DNA of 64,000 bases, taken from assembly GCA_030018135.1 (NCBI GenBank), contig JASEGJ010000001.1:1-64000 (forward strand), given 5' to 3'. The position numbers and the translations under genes were made by a program. The notes beneath the pieces are model-generated. The model made no database searches and was not told the DNA's origin. It saw only the letters and a program-made list of their open reading frames with translations. This document shows positions 1-9,057 of the stretch, one piece after another. The stretch's first letter is position 1. Every line of letters starts with the position of its first letter. The DNA is from Candidatus Hodarchaeaceae archaeon (GTDB lineage: Archaea > Hadarchaeota > Hadarchaeia > Hadarchaeales > Hadarchaeaceae).

Positions 1-571
1 TCAGCCTGTCCTTGATGGTTTCGAACAACCGCTCGATGTAGTTTCGACCTCCGCCAGAGAGCACGATGTGCTCAAGTCCGAGCCTTCGCGCCGGCCAGCG
101 ATACCAAGGGCCACCATCGCTGATGAGAACCGGCTTGCCCTCGCAACGCCGGAGGCAGCGTTTGAGGAACTGCAAAACATCGACCGACTCCTTGTACCTA
201 GAAATGTGCACCCCAACGATTTCGCGATTTTCTGGGTCTATCGCCGCAAAAACCCAAATTTGGCCTTCTCTTGTGCTGACGTTCGTTTCGTCGACGACGA
301 GAAACCTCCTTCGTCTTTTTGAAACAATGGATTCCCCGATTTCAGCACCCACCCGCTGGAACCAGTACCAGACCGCCGACTTCGCCACTTTAAGCCCAAG
401 ATCCCTCAGCAACCACGCCGTTTGCTCAAAGCTCGGCCCATGCAAGTAAAGGTAGCAGGCGAAGACCTTCGCCTCAAGCGGTTTCTTGTTTCTTTCAAAA
501 ACTTTTTCAGCTACTCCTCCAAGAGCATATGGGAGGAGGGCGGACAAGAACTCTTTGAGTTCCGGTTGCAT
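1..571 (-). CDS. DDE transposase (IS6/IS240-like), cut by window edge
   Basis: The reading frame starts at ATG 571 behind AGGAGG and is open to the window edge (190 codons seen). It carries a DDE core: Asp in VVDETNVS, Asp in ISDGGPWYRW and Glu in NYIERLFETIKDR, the spacing of IS6/IS240-type transposases that catalyse cut-and-paste or cointegrate transposition. A short helical DNA-binding region (about residues 40-80) precedes the core. The C-terminal part and one inverted repeat lie outside the window, so completeness cannot be judged. The element ends about 180 bp upstream of the proteasome operon, in the opposite direction. Confidence 0.85.
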   Translation of the reverse strand, partial: MQPELKEFLSALLPYALGGVAEKVFERNKKPLEAKVFACYLYLHGPSFEQTAWLLRDLGLKVAKSAVWYWFQRVGAEIGESIVSKRRRRFLVVDETNVSTREGQIWVFAAIDPENREIVGVHISRYKESVDVLQFLKRCLRRCEGKPVLISDGGPWYRWPARRLGLEHIVLSGGGRNYIERLFETIKDRL

Positions 572-690
572 GGATCAAACCTCCTTTGCATTGTTCACCC
601 CTCCTCCCGGTCAAATCTCCATTGACGATGGATTATGGTTCAAAAATTAAAGCCTTATTTGAACGGCACCCCTCGGGATTTAGCAAAGGG

Positions 691-700
691 TTATATATGC
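691..700 (+). promoter_or_regulatory. TATA box of the psmA operon
   Basis: TTATATATGC lies about 55 bp before the psmA ATG. Archaeal transcription would start about 25 bp downstream, leaving a leader of roughly 28 nt. No other TATA-like box is seen before the following closely packed genes, so it probably drives much of the 753-7901 operon. Confidence 0.6.
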
Positions 701-752
701 TCCCGCTTTACGAAATATGGCTATCGTGCTCATCGAGTGAGAGGGATGGAAC

Positions 753-1505
753 ATGGCTTTTGTACCACCTGGTGCAGGCTACGACAGGGCAATCACAGTC
801 TTCAGCCCTGACGGCAAGTTGTTCCAAGTTCAATACGCCCAGGAGGCGGTCAAGCGCGGTTTGACCGCCCTCGGCATCAAGGTCAACGAAGGCGTGGTTT
901 TGGCTGCGGAAAAGCGAGTTCGGAGCAAGCTGGTGGAGGAAGTGTCGATAGAGAAGATCTTCCAAGTAGACGAGCACATCGGGGCGGCCGCATCCGGCTT
1001 GATTGCGGACGCAAGGGTGTTGATCGACCATGCGCGCATTGAGGCTCAAATCAATCGCCTGCGCTATGACGAGCCCATCAGCGTGCAATCGCTGGCGAAG
1101 CGCATAGGCGACCTCAAACAGCTATACACCCAGCACGGCGGCGTGCGACCGTTCGGCGCAAGGTTGCTCATCGCAGGCGCCGATGCCGATGGTCCGCATT
1201 TATTCGAGACGGACCCGAGCGGCGTTGTTGCGGCTTACAAGGCTCAAGCGATAGGCGGCGGGGCGACGACGGTCACCGAAACTGTTGAGCGCCGATACGA
1301 GGAGGGGATGGGGCTGGACGACGCGATCCTGTTGGCACTGGAATCGCTGCGCGCGGTGGTCGAGGGCGAACTTGAGCCGGATAAGGTGGAGATGGCGATC
1401 ATCCCCGCGAAGACCAGAAAGTTTAGGAAGTTGACCCTGGACGAGATAGCCAAATACGTGCGGCAGCTCGGCCCCAAGGCTCCAGCCAAACCCGCCAAGG
1501 AGTAG
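753..1505 (+). CDS. psmA: Proteasome subunit alpha
   Basis: 250 aa, normal length for archaeal alpha subunits. It has the N-terminal alpha signature ([20 protein letters not shown], residues 10-29), which forms the gate helix, followed by the Ntn-hydrolase fold without a catalytic Thr. Alpha rings cap the 20S core and dock regulatory ATPases such as PAN. It is the first gene of a long operon that continues with SBDS and the exosome, the usual archaeal order. The C-terminus ends in a Lys/Pro/Ala-rich tail. Confidence 0.97.
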   Translation: MAFVPPGAGYDRAITVFSPDGKLFQVQYAQEAVKRGLTALGIKVNEGVVLAAEKRVRSKLVEEVSIEKIFQVDEHIGAAASGLIADARVLIDHARIEAQINRLRYDEPISVQSLAKRIGDLKQLYTQHGGVRPFGARLLIAGADADGPHLFETDPSGVVAAYKAQAIGGGATTVTETVERRYEEGMGLDDAILLALESLRAVVEGELEPDKVEMAIIPAKTRKFRKLTLDEIAKYVRQLGPKAPAKPAKE

Positions 1506-1516
1506 CGGGATTACGT

Positions 1517-2209
1517 ATGGTCCGATTAGAGGATGCGGTAATTGCTAGGTTATCGAGCCATGGCACTACATTTGAAGTCCTCGTCGATCCGGAGCTCGCA
1601 TTGTCCTTGAGGTCCGGCCAGGGCGTCGATATGCGCAGCGTTCTGGTGATCGACAAGATCTTCAAGGATGCGAAGAAGGGCGACAAGGCATCAGACGAGA
1701 TGGTGCAGAAAACCTTCGGGACCACCGATGCGCTGAAGGTCGCGGGGGAAATAATCCGCCGGGGCGAGATTCAGATAACCACGGAGCAGCGCCGCAAGAT
1801 GCGGGAGGACCGGTTGAGGCAGGTCGTGGCGCTGATCTCGAGGAGGGCGATTAATCCCCAGACCGGCTTACCGCACCCGCCGGCGAGGATCGAGGGCGCG
1901 ATGGAAGAGGCCGGCGTACACATCGATGCCCTAAAGAGCGCGGAGGAGCAGCTCCCCGCGATCGTGAAGGCCTTACAGCCCATCCTGCCCCTAAAGTTTG
2001 AGGTTCGAAGGGTAGCCGTCAAGATACCCCCAACCTACACCGGCAAGGCTTGTAGGGTGGTAAGGGGGTTTGGAGCGGTCAAGCAGGAGCAATGGCTCGA
2101 TGATGGCTCGTGGGCTGCCGTCGTCGAGATCCCGGCCGGCGTGCAGGCGGAATTCTTCGACAGGCTCAATGAGCTGACGAGGGGCGAGGTGCAAACAAAG
2201 GTGCTTTAA
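1517..2209 (+). CDS. sdo1: Ribosome maturation protein SBDS homologue
   Basis: 230 aa with the three-domain layout of the SBDS family: an N-terminal domain that would contact the P-site (about 1-90), a helical middle domain with the NPQTGLPHPPARIEGAM segment (about 112-128), and a C-terminal ferredoxin-like domain. In eukaryotes SBDS with EFL1 releases eIF6 from 60S subunits; the archaeal protein is thought to act in large-subunit maturation. The stop codon abuts the ATG of rrp4, so the genes are co-transcribed with exosome genes, linking rRNA maturation and decay. Confidence 0.95.
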   Translation: MVRLEDAVIARLSSHGTTFEVLVDPELALSLRSGQGVDMRSVLVIDKIFKDAKKGDKASDEMVQKTFGTTDALKVAGEIIRRGEIQITTEQRRKMREDRLRQVVALISRRAINPQTGLPHPPARIEGAMEEAGVHIDALKSAEEQLPAIVKALQPILPLKFEVRRVAVKIPPTYTGKACRVVRGFGAVKQEQWLDDGSWAAVVEIPAGVQAEFFDRLNELTRGEVQTKVL

Positions 2210-2905
2210 ATGCTGCACGTACAAAATCGTGAGTTAGTCATGCCCGGTCAACTGCTCGCGGAGGGCGGATACATAATTAATGAGGGGGCGTTTCGTGAGG
2301 GCGGCCGTGTTTATGCCTCCGTCGTCGGACTCGCTGACATACACGGGCAAAAAATCCGAGTCATCCCCCTGCGGGGGCGCTACATCCCCAAACATGGAGA
2401 CATTGTAATAGGCGTAGTCATAGACACCCATTACTCCGGCTGGATTTTGGACCTGAACTCACCCTACGTTGGCAACCTCTTCGTCTCGGACCTATTGCGC
2501 AGAAAAGTCGACCTCGTAAGGGAGGACATCGGTCAGTATTTAGGTATAGGGGATGTAGTGGTGGCAAAGATAAAGGACGTCAACGAACTCATGCGAGTTC
2601 AGCTTGAAGCGGGTGAGCCGAGCATGGGTAGGGTCGCTGGGGGTAAGCTGGTGGAGGTGGTGCCGACGAAGGTCCCGCGCATCATCGGGCGGAAGGGGTC
2701 AATGCTAAACGTGCTTCAAAGCGTGGGCGGGTGCCGGCTCACGGTGGGGCAGAACGGACGCGTGATGATATGGGGGGACGACCCGCGGAGGGTAAACGCC
2801 GTGATCGAGGCGTTGCTCATGATCGAGCGCGAGGCGCACACATCGGGCCTAACCGACCGGGTGCGCCTCATGCTGGAAAAAGTAAAATCGGAGGGAGGAG
2901 AGTAA
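2210..2905 (+). CDS. rrp4: Exosome RNA-binding subunit Rrp4
   Basis: 231 aa: an N-terminal domain with GQLLAEGGYIINEGAF, a central S1 RNA-binding domain (about 60-135) and a C-terminal KH domain with the loop IIGRKGSM (about 160). Rrp4 forms the cap of the archaeal exosome and feeds RNA into the Rrp41/Rrp42 ring. ATG follows the SBDS stop directly (TAAATG). The next gene begins right after its stop, so expression is likely coupled. Confidence 0.96.
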   Translation: MLHVQNRELVMPGQLLAEGGYIINEGAFREGGRVYASVVGLADIHGQKIRVIPLRGRYIPKHGDIVIGVVIDTHYSGWILDLNSPYVGNLFVSDLLRRKVDLVREDIGQYLGIGDVVVAKIKDVNELMRVQLEAGEPSMGRVAGGKLVEVVPTKVPRIIGRKGSMLNVLQSVGGCRLTVGQNGRVMIWGDDPRRVNAVIEALLMIEREAHTSGLTDRVRLMLEKVKSEGGE

Positions 2906-3631
2906 ATGGAGAAACCTGAAAAACTTATTGTAGACGGCAAACGGCTTGATGGCCGCGCGCCCGATGAGCTACGGCCCCTGAAGATACAGGCGGGGGTTTT
3001 GAAGCGGGCGGATGGCTCGGCTTACGTCGAGCTGGGTAAAAACAAGGTGCTCGCTGCAGTTTATGGGCCGAGGGAGATGCACCCGCGGCACCATCAGCAG
3101 CCGGATACTGCGGTGCTCAGATGTCGCTACAACATGGCGCCATTTTCGGTTGAGGAACGGAAGAGGCCGGGGCCGGACAGGCGCTCGGTGGAAATCTCCA
3201 AGGTAGCGAGGGAGGCGCTCGAACCGGTGGTTTTCCTCGAACTCTACCCGAGGTCCGCAATTGATATCTTCATAGAGATACTCCAAGCGGATGCGGGAAC
3301 GCGCACAACCGGGATAACCGCAGCTTCCGTTGCACTCGCGGACGCGGGCGTGCCGATGCGAGATCTCGTCTCGGCAGTCGCGGTCGGCAAGGTGGACGAC
3401 ACGATAGTGTTAGATCTAACGAAGGAGGAGGACCAATGGGGCACGACCGATATGCCGATAGCCTTGATGCCCAGAAAAAAACTCATAACGTTGCTGCAGA
3501 TGGATGGCCACTTCACACACGAGGAATTCAAGCGGGCCCTCGCCCTTGCATTTAACGGCTGCGAGCAAATTTATGAGGCGCAGAAACGAGCTCTAAGGGA
3601 GAAGTATTCGGTTAAACCTGAGGAGGAGTGA
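2906..3631 (+). CDS. rrp41: Exosome catalytic subunit Rrp41
   Basis: 241 aa RNase PH fold. The pair of Asp residues spaced by six ([11 protein letters not shown], about residues 172-182) matches the phosphate/metal site of archaeal Rrp41, and CRYNMAPFS lies in the RNA-binding face. It carries out phosphorolytic 3'-5' RNA decay and tailing in a hexamer with Rrp42. GGAGGAGAG precedes the ATG. The gene order rrp4-rrp41-rrp42 is conserved in archaea. Confidence 0.97.
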   Translation: MEKPEKLIVDGKRLDGRAPDELRPLKIQAGVLKRADGSAYVELGKNKVLAAVYGPREMHPRHHQQPDTAVLRCRYNMAPFSVEERKRPGPDRRSVEISKVAREALEPVVFLELYPRSAIDIFIEILQADAGTRTTGITAASVALADAGVPMRDLVSAVAVGKVDDTIVLDLTKEEDQWGTTDMPIALMPRKKLITLLQMDGHFTHEEFKRALALAFNGCEQIYEAQKRALREKYSVKPEEE

Positions 3632-3635
3632 GCGA

Positions 3636-4400
3636 ATGTACGAAATAGTTTCAAGTGTCAAGCGCGACTACATCGTCGACCTCGCGCGCCAAGGAAAGCG
3701 CGTCGATGGGCGAGCTCTAGACCAGTGCCGGGATGTGTCGGTGGAAACCGGCCTGATAAAATCCGCTCAGGGTTCCGCGCTGGTAAAGCTCGGCAGCACC
3801 CAAGTATTGGCGGGCGTGAAGCTGGAGCGCGTCGAGCCGTTCCCCGACACCCCGCCCAGCGGCGTACTCATGGTAAACGCTGAATTGCTTCCGCTGGCCT
3901 CCCCGACGTTCGAGCCCGGACCACCCGACGAGAACGCCATCGAGCTGGCCAGGGTGGTTGATAGAGGCATACGCGAATCCGGGGCGATCGACATAGATAA
4001 GCTCGGGATAACCCCCGGCGAGGAGGTTTGGGCCGTATTTATTGATATTCACGTATTGGACCACGACGGCAACCTGATAGACGCCTCCGCGCTGGCGGCG
4101 ATAGCCGCGCTTTGGAGCATAAAAACCCCAAAGGTTGAGGGTTGGACGCTCCCGGAGTTTCCGATTGTAAAAAAGCCAGTGGCTATAACCATGGCCAAAA
4201 TCGACGAGAAGCTGATGGTCGACCCGTGTCTCAGTGAAGAAAACGTCATGGATGCACGGGCGACCGTAACGACGGTGGAGGATGGCAGCATCTGCGCGAT
4301 TCAAAAGGGCGGCGTGGGCTGTTTTACGCGTGAAGACCTCGAGGCCGCATACGAGCTAGCTCGAGCTAGGGCGGAGGATCTCCGAAAGCATATCGGGTGA
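3636..4400 (+). CDS. rrp42: Exosome non-catalytic subunit Rrp42
   Basis: 254 aa RNase PH fold with the Rrp42-type start YIVDLARQGKRVDGRALD. It lacks the Asp pair seen in Rrp41, as expected for the inactive ring subunit that supplies RNA-binding Arg residues (for example ASPTFEPGPPDENAIELARV). It starts 4 bp after rrp41 behind GAGGAGTGAGCG. Together with Rrp41 and Rrp4 it forms the exosome core. Confidence 0.97.
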   Translation: MYEIVSSVKRDYIVDLARQGKRVDGRALDQCRDVSVETGLIKSAQGSALVKLGSTQVLAGVKLERVEPFPDTPPSGVLMVNAELLPLASPTFEPGPPDENAIELARVVDRGIRESGAIDIDKLGITPGEEVWAVFIDIHVLDHDGNLIDASALAAIAALWSIKTPKVEGWTLPEFPIVKKPVAITMAKIDEKLMVDPCLSEENVMDARATVTTVEDGSICAIQKGGVGCFTREDLEAAYELARARAEDLRKHIG

Positions 4401-4404
4401 TCGC

Positions 4405-4680
4405 GTGGGGCGGACGAAGAAGGTTGGGCCTGCCGGCAGGTTTGGCCCGAGATACGGTACCAAGGTACGCAAACTCATAGCCGAGATAGAGCGCAAGCAA
4501 AAGCAGGCGTATGAGTGTCCAAGTTGTGGCGCGGTAAAAGTCAAGCGCTTGAGCATGGCCATCTGGCAGTGCCGCCGCTGCGGGACAAAATTTGCGGGTG
4601 GGGCGTATGCACCCTCCATGCTGGCGAGGAAGCCGGTTGAGGTCCCCGGCGAGAAAGGGCGGAGCGAGGGGATGGTCTAG
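4405..4680 (+). CDS. rpl37ae: Ribosomal protein eL43 (L37Ae)
   Basis: 91 aa with the eL43 start GRTKKVGPAGRFGPRYG and a zinc ribbon CPSCG...CRRCG (about residues 38-59). The start codon is GTG, 4 bp after the rrp42 stop. The tail of about 20 residues beyond the zinc ribbon (PSMLARKPVEVPGEKG) is a little longer than in most homologues. Archaeal operons commonly carry this gene after rrp42. Confidence 0.95.
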   Translation: MGRTKKVGPAGRFGPRYGTKVRKLIAEIERKQKQAYECPSCGAVKVKRLSMAIWQCRRCGTKFAGGAYAPSMLARKPVEVPGEKGRSEGMV

Positions 4681-4812
4681 ATGTACAGGTGTAGCGGCTG
4701 CAATAGGACTTTCGAAAAGATTGAACAGGGATCCACCAAATGCCCGTTCTGCGGCTCGCGTGTTTTGTTTAAAATGCGCCCGGAGGTCGTCCGTAAAGTT
4801 AAGGCGAAGTAA
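4681..4812 (+). CDS. rpoP: RNA polymerase subunit P (Rpb12-like)
   Basis: 43 aa. The product starts MYRCSGCNRTF and has a second knuckle CPFCGSRVLF, making one zinc ribbon, followed by a basic tail. Its length and the order after rpl37ae fit archaeal RpoP, which lies near RpoD/RpoL in the polymerase assembly platform. ATG follows the rpl37ae stop directly, and its own stop abuts the next ATG. Confidence 0.95.
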   Translation: MYRCSGCNRTFEKIEQGSTKCPFCGSRVLFKMRPEVVRKVKAK

Positions 4813-5322
4813 ATGTTGGTCACCACATCTAGGCGACCTAGTCATCGCGCGCGACTGCTCGGGAGGGAATTGATAAGGGTCCTGCCGAACGCCGAATATG
4901 TACCCCGTGGAATCAAGACCGTGAGAAGGCTTGCCTCGCTCGCCAGTTCAAAGGGCCATGAACTCGTCATGATCATCAATAGCCGCGAGGGACAGCCGCG
5001 AGAACTGCGTTTTTTAAACGCTTCCGTAGGTTGGAGGTGGTTTGATGCTCGAATCGAGTTGCGCGAAGTTGAACTTCGGGGGGACCTCGGTCGAAAAGTT
5101 AGACTCGCAGATGTGAGAATCGTCGCGGCCGACTCCGTCAGGGCGCAAAATCTCGCCCGCCTGTTGAGCAAACTCTGGGGCCTGCCATTGTCGGAGGGGC
5201 CATCCGGCAATGGGGCTGTTGTTTTAGTGACCTGCAACGACGGGCTCAAAGTTCAATTTCGGGCCCATCCGAAGGCTGAGTTAGTTGGGCCGGTGCTATA
5301 CGTAAAAAACTTTAGCGAGTGA
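4813..5322 (+). CDS. Brix-domain (Imp4-like) ribosome biogenesis protein
   Basis: 169 aa. The start TSRRPSHRARLLGRELIRVLPN and the following VPRGIKTVRRL match archaeal Imp4/Brix proteins, which bind pre-rRNA. Archaeal members are single-domain and of about this size. It sits between rpoP and pcc1 with almost no spacing, the usual archaeal context. The molecular role in archaea is inferred from eukaryotic Imp4, which acts in the U3 snoRNP. Confidence 0.85.
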   Translation: MLVTTSRRPSHRARLLGRELIRVLPNAEYVPRGIKTVRRLASLASSKGHELVMIINSREGQPRELRFLNASVGWRWFDARIELREVELRGDLGRKVRLADVRIVAADSVRAQNLARLLSKLWGLPLSEGPSGNGAVVLVTCNDGLKVQFRAHPKAELVGPVLYVKNFSE

Positions 5323-5326
5323 TCCG

Positions 5327-5587
5327 ATGGTAAAGGCAAAAAGGGCGGGCGCGAGCATCGAGCTTGCCTTCGAGAGCGCTAAAGTTGCGGATGCCGTCCA
5401 TCGCTCCCTAAAACCGGAGGAACTCCTGCCTGAATCGGCGGGGTGCAAGGTCAGCATCACGCGCACGAAAAACGTTTTATGCTTGGAGATAGATGCAAAG
5501 GATACAACCGCCCTGCGCGCGGCCTTGAATTCATTCCTGCGTTGGGCAACGGTTGCACGGGATATGATCGAAACGAGGAGGGATTAA
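5327..5587 (+). CDS. pcc1: KEOPS complex subunit Pcc1
   Basis: 86 aa, the usual archaeal Pcc1 length. It has the two-strand/helix pattern with VADAVHRSLKPEELLPES and the conserved C-terminal helix TALRAALNSFLRWATVARDM. Pcc1 dimerises and holds Kae1 in the KEOPS complex that makes N6-threonylcarbamoyl-adenosine in ANN-decoding tRNAs. The following prefoldin gene starts at the next base. Confidence 0.93.
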   Translation: MVKAKRAGASIELAFESAKVADAVHRSLKPEELLPESAGCKVSITRTKNVLCLEIDAKDTTALRAALNSFLRWATVARDMIETRRD

Positions 5588-5956
5588 TTGGAAGAATTGC
5601 CCCCGAGCCTGCGCCACCAGCTGGCGCAGTTCCAGCAGGTCCAGCAGCAGGCTCAAGCCCTGATGGCTCAAAAACAACAGCTTGAACTAGCCCTAAGGGA
5701 GACCGAGCGAGCACTTGAAGAGCTGGGGAAGTTGCAGGAAGGGGCGACGGTTTACAAGAGCGTCGGCGGGATTTTGATCAAGGCCGAACAGGCCAATCTA
5801 ACCAAGGAGCTAACCGAGCGTAAGGAAACGCTTGACCTAAGGATAAAGACCATCGAACGTCAAGAGGGGCGCGTCGTCGAACGCCTGAGGGAAATGCGAG
5901 AGAAGCTCCAAGAGGCGCTCAAGGCCAGGCAGCCCACCGGCGGCGAGGCCGGATAG
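5588..5956 (+). CDS. pfdB: Prefoldin subunit beta
   Basis: 122 aa made of two long coiled-coil helices (about 8-50 and 70-112) joined by the beta-hairpin region EGATVYKSVGGILIKAE, the beta-prefoldin layout. It hands unfolded proteins to the thermosome as an alpha2beta4 hexamer. The start codon is TTG, directly after the pcc1 stop with GAGGAGGGAT upstream. The order pcc1-pfdB is common in archaea. Confidence 0.95.
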   Translation: MEELPPSLRHQLAQFQQVQQQAQALMAQKQQLELALRETERALEELGKLQEGATVYKSVGGILIKAEQANLTKELTERKETLDLRIKTIERQEGRVVERLREMREKLQEALKARQPTGGEAG

Positions 5957-5977
5957 AAATTTTTCAATGGAATTTCC

Positions 5978-6958
5978 ATGAAGGAAATCGCGGGGTTTTT
6001 AGCGGATGCCTCCAGGCGCGGGCAGCGAATTCTGGTGCTCTGCCACCACAACGCCGACCCGGATGCGGTTGGCAGCTCGCTTGCGCTCGTTGATGCGCTC
6101 AATCAGCTAGGTGCACGGGCCCGAGCTGGCGTCTCCGAAAGCATCGGCCGCGTTGCCCGAAGCGTTCTGGATGCCATTGGGTTGGACATCCCCATCGACC
6201 CCCCGCTCGACGCCGACATCATCGTATTGGTAGATACATCTAGTTTAGAGCACCTCGGAAAGTTGGGAGAACAGGTAAAAGGGGTACAGGCTGAGCTAGT
6301 CGTCATCGATCACCACAAACCGGTCGAGGAAATGCAACGTCTGGCGAAGCTCTACCTCGTGTTGGAGGATCAAACTTCGCAGTCGGAGGTGGTACTGCAG
6401 TTGATCCGCGAGCTCGGCGCCGAACTAAAGCCGGAAATGGCATTTCTATTGCTGGCCGGCATAGTGAGCGACACCGGGCAATTCAGGCTTGCCAAGGAGG
6501 CGACGTTCGAGGCGGTCCATGCACTTGTCGAGGCTGGGGCCAATTACCGACGCGTGTTGGGGGCGCTGAAGTTGCCGGAGGACCTATCTAGACGCGTCGC
6601 GTTGCTAAAGGCCGCCCAGAGGCTGGAGCTGCATCACATCCGCGGGTGGATAGTTGTTCTATCCGAGGTGGGCTCTTTCGAGGCGGACGCGGCGGCGATG
6701 CTCATCAGGATAGGCGCGGATGTCGCATTGGTCGGGTCAGAGGACAAGGGAAAGATAAGGATATGCGCTCGCGCGAGGGAGGGATTGTGCGAGGAAACTC
6801 ACCTGAATTTAAGCGACTTAATGTCGGAGCTGGCAAAAAGCTTTTGCGGCGCTGGCGGGGGGCATGCGGGCGCGGCGAGCATGAATGGCGAGGGCAAGCT
6901 CGCCGAGGCAAAAAAGCAGGCGCTGCAGATGCTGCAGCGCATGTTGGAGCCAAAATAG
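5978..6958 (+). CDS. DHH/DHHA1 family phosphoesterase
   Basis: 326 aa. DHH-domain motifs are visible in order: HHNADPDAVGSS (about residue 25), IVLVDTSSLEHL (about 85), VVIDHHKPVE (about 110) and SDTGQF (about 165). The C-terminal DHHA1 domain ends with FCGAGGGHAGAAS. Such proteins are Mn-dependent phosphodiesterases or nanoRNases related to RecJ; the exact substrate cannot be told from sequence. It lies between prefoldin and the TYW1-like gene, co-oriented. Confidence 0.9.
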   Translation: MKEIAGFLADASRRGQRILVLCHHNADPDAVGSSLALVDALNQLGARARAGVSESIGRVARSVLDAIGLDIPIDPPLDADIIVLVDTSSLEHLGKLGEQVKGVQAELVVIDHHKPVEEMQRLAKLYLVLEDQTSQSEVVLQLIRELGAELKPEMAFLLLAGIVSDTGQFRLAKEATFEAVHALVEAGANYRRVLGALKLPEDLSRRVALLKAAQRLELHHIRGWIVVLSEVGSFEADAAAMLIRIGADVALVGSEDKGKIRICARAREGLCEETHLNLSDLMSELAKSFCGAGGGHAGAASMNGEGKLAEAKKQALQMLQRMLEPK

Positions 6959-6965
6959 CCCATCG

Positions 6966-7901
6966 GTGGTGGAGGTGGCCATCCTTCCTCGGGATGTAGC
7001 GGACCTAGAGCGCAGCGGGTATCGCTTCGTCGGCGGGCATAAGCATGGGGCGGTAAAGATCTGCCATTGGACGAGGAAAAGCCTGCTGGATCGTGGGGTC
7101 TGTTATAAAGAGCAGTTCTACTGGCGGGAGCTGGGCGTGCGGAGCCACCGCTGCCTGCAGCTGACGCCGAGCCTGCCCTTCTGCGATCACAAATGCGTGT
7201 TTTGTTGGCGAAATGTTGAGGTGACCTACCCGAGCTGGGTCGGCGGGGTAGATGGGTCGGCTGAAATCCTGAGCGGCGCGGTTCAAGCGCAACGGCAGCT
7301 GTTGAGCGGGTTTAAGGGCAACCCGAACACGAACATGCGAAAGTGGGTGGAGGCACAGGAGCCGAAGCACTGCGCGATATCCCTCGCCGGGGAGCCGACC
7401 ATCTATCCGGAGGTGAGTGGGCTCATCGAGGAGTGTCGCAAATGTGGCATGACGAGCTTTTTGGTCACGAACGGACTGCACCCGGAGGTCTTAAGGGACA
7501 TGGCCGAGCCCACGCAACTCTACATTTCCGTTGTCGCCCCAGATAGGGAGACATATGAAATTGTTTGCAGGCCGCAGGTTCAAGGTGGTTGGAGGAAGTT
7601 GAACGAGAGCCTTGAACTCATGCCCTCCTTTTCGTGTCGCAAGGTCATCCGCCTTACAATGGTCAAGGGGTTAAATCTCAAGGACGCGGCGGGCTATACG
7701 AAGCTCATCGAGCGGGCCAAGTGCGACTACATCGAGGTAAAGGCTTACATGCATGTCGGCTTCGCGCGCGCGCGGCTTAGCTTGGAAAACATGCCAAGCC
7801 ATGGGGAGATCAAGGACTTCGCGGCGGAGCTGGCGGGGGAGGGCGGCTACGAGATCGTCGATGGATCTGAGCCAAGCCGGGTCGTATTACTAAAGCGTTG
7901 A
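6966..7901 (+). CDS. taw1: Radical SAM 4-demethylwyosine synthase (TYW1/Taw1-like)
   Basis: About 311 aa. The radical SAM cluster motif is CDHKCVFCWR (about residues 74-83), followed by SLAGEPTIYP, the glycine-rich SAM-binding strand. The segments YKEQFYWRELGVRSHRCLQ and EVKAYMHVGFARARL are typical of TYW1, which joins pyruvate carbons to N1-methyl-G37 of tRNA-Phe to build the wyosine tricycle. A longer frame exists upstream, but it would overlap the DHH gene; GTG 6966 (alternatives 6969, 6975) follows that gene's stop. No strong ribosome binding site is visible. Confidence 0.9.
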   Translation: MVEVAILPRDVADLERSGYRFVGGHKHGAVKICHWTRKSLLDRGVCYKEQFYWRELGVRSHRCLQLTPSLPFCDHKCVFCWRNVEVTYPSWVGGVDGSAEILSGAVQAQRQLLSGFKGNPNTNMRKWVEAQEPKHCAISLAGEPTIYPEVSGLIEECRKCGMTSFLVTNGLHPEVLRDMAEPTQLYISVVAPDRETYEIVCRPQVQGGWRKLNESLELMPSFSCRKVIRLTMVKGLNLKDAAGYTKLIERAKCDYIEVKAYMHVGFARARLSLENMPSHGEIKDFAAELAGEGGYEIVDGSEPSRVVLLKR

Positions 7902-7944
7902 AAACAAAAAGAGAGGGAAGATGCCCCTCGGCGATGCCCTTTCC

Positions 7945-9057
7945 CTAGCCCCTCCGAGGCATCCTCTCCCTCCATCTTTGCCTTATGTTCTCCATAAATT
8001 GCTCGCGATGTTGGAGGATGTTTTCCCAGATTCCCTCCTCCATCAACTCGTGCTTCATGTTCTCCCACTGGTGCTTCCACTGGGTCCATTCCTCCTTGAA
8101 CTTCGGCTCCCACTCGCTTGCGCGTTCGAGGATTATCTTCGCGTTGAGCAGGTGCATCCTCGCGGCATGGATCAGGCCGAGCGCGTTTTGAGTGTTGTTA
8201 TCCTCATATGCCGCTGCAGCTTTGTCCCTGAGCTCGATCGCCACTTCGACTAGCCGCTCGGCCGCGCGCCTGCCGGGGGCATTTTCTGGTGCCCCCTCTA
8301 GCATCATTTCGACTTCCGACAGTAGTATCTCGAACTCACCTAGCGCGTTCTCGAAGCCAGCGGCCCAGTTCGGGGGCCTTATCGTATTTACCTTGGCCTC
8401 GACGTTCACCTTGATGTCCACGTCGACGAGCATGTTGTCGATGTCCAGGTACGCGAAAAATGGCTTGCGGATGCGCGCGCGATGGCGCTCCGCTATATTT
8501 TCGAGCCTCCCCATTATCAGGCGCAGGTGCGCCCTGATGTTTTCCCGCAGCTCGGGCGAGGCTGCTTGCCATCCCCGCACGTAGTTCTCGATCTCCCCGA
8601 TCTCGTCCTCGACCTCCCCTTGTACCTCGGGCAGGTCCGCCAGATCCTCCTTAAGCCTTTCGGCCAACTCCCGGCAGAGCCTTAACTGCACCAAGCCTAT
8701 CCCCGGCATCTGCTCCTGCATCCACCTCACCGCCTCCTTCCTTGCCTCGACGTCACCGGGCGCGACCTCGTGCATCCTCGTCACGAACTCCTCTAGGATT
8801 CGCTTGTACTCGAGGCCTTTCCCGCGCTCAGCCAAGCGGGCGTACTCGCCCCAGCGCTCCCTCATCTGATCCTCGGTGTTAATCCTTCTGATTCGCTCGC
8901 CGAGTCGCTCGAGCCCGTAGAGTGGGTGATCGGGGTCGACATCTATTGCATCAACCGCCACCGGCACCGCCGTCGTCACACCAGCCGATACGGCGATTAT
9001 CGTTATCACCGCCACCGCTGCAATCCCTCTTTGATCCAACCTTCTCATTTTCCTCAC
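7945..9057 (-). CDS. Secreted or anchored helical protein, DUF5667-like start
   Basis: 370 aa. Residues about 9-33 form one hydrophobic segment (GIAAVAVITIIAVSAGVTTA), a signal peptide or membrane anchor, followed by VDPDHPLYGLERLGERIRRI, which resembles the start of DUF5667-type extracytoplasmic proteins. The rest is predicted to be almost entirely charged helix, with a short central beta-like stretch (DIDNMLVDVDIKVNVEAKVN). No enzymatic motif is seen. It is divergent from the membrane winged-helix gene at 9332 across a long AT-rich gap, so the two may be co-regulated. Function unknown. Confidence 0.75.
   Translation of the reverse strand: MRKMRRLDQRGIAAVAVITIIAVSAGVTTAVPVAVDAIDVDPDHPLYGLERLGERIRRINTEDQMRERWGEYARLAERGKGLEYKRILEEFVTRMHEVAPGDVEARKEAVRWMQEQMPGIGLVQLRLCRELAERLKEDLADLPEVQGEVEDEIGEIENYVRGWQAASPELRENIRAHLRLIMGRLENIAERHRARIRKPFFAYLDIDNMLVDVDIKVNVEAKVNTIRPPNWAAGFENALGEFEILLSEVEMMLEGAPENAPGRRAAERLVEVAIELRDKAAAAYEDNNTQNALGLIHAARMHLLNAKIILERASEWEPKFKEEWTQWKHQWENMKHELMEEGIWENILQHREQFMENIRQRWRERMPRRG

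Noticed and set aside
3717-4304. Minus-strand ORF of 195 codons opposite rrp42
   Set aside because: Rrp42 is unmistakable on the plus strand; the opposite frame has no motif.
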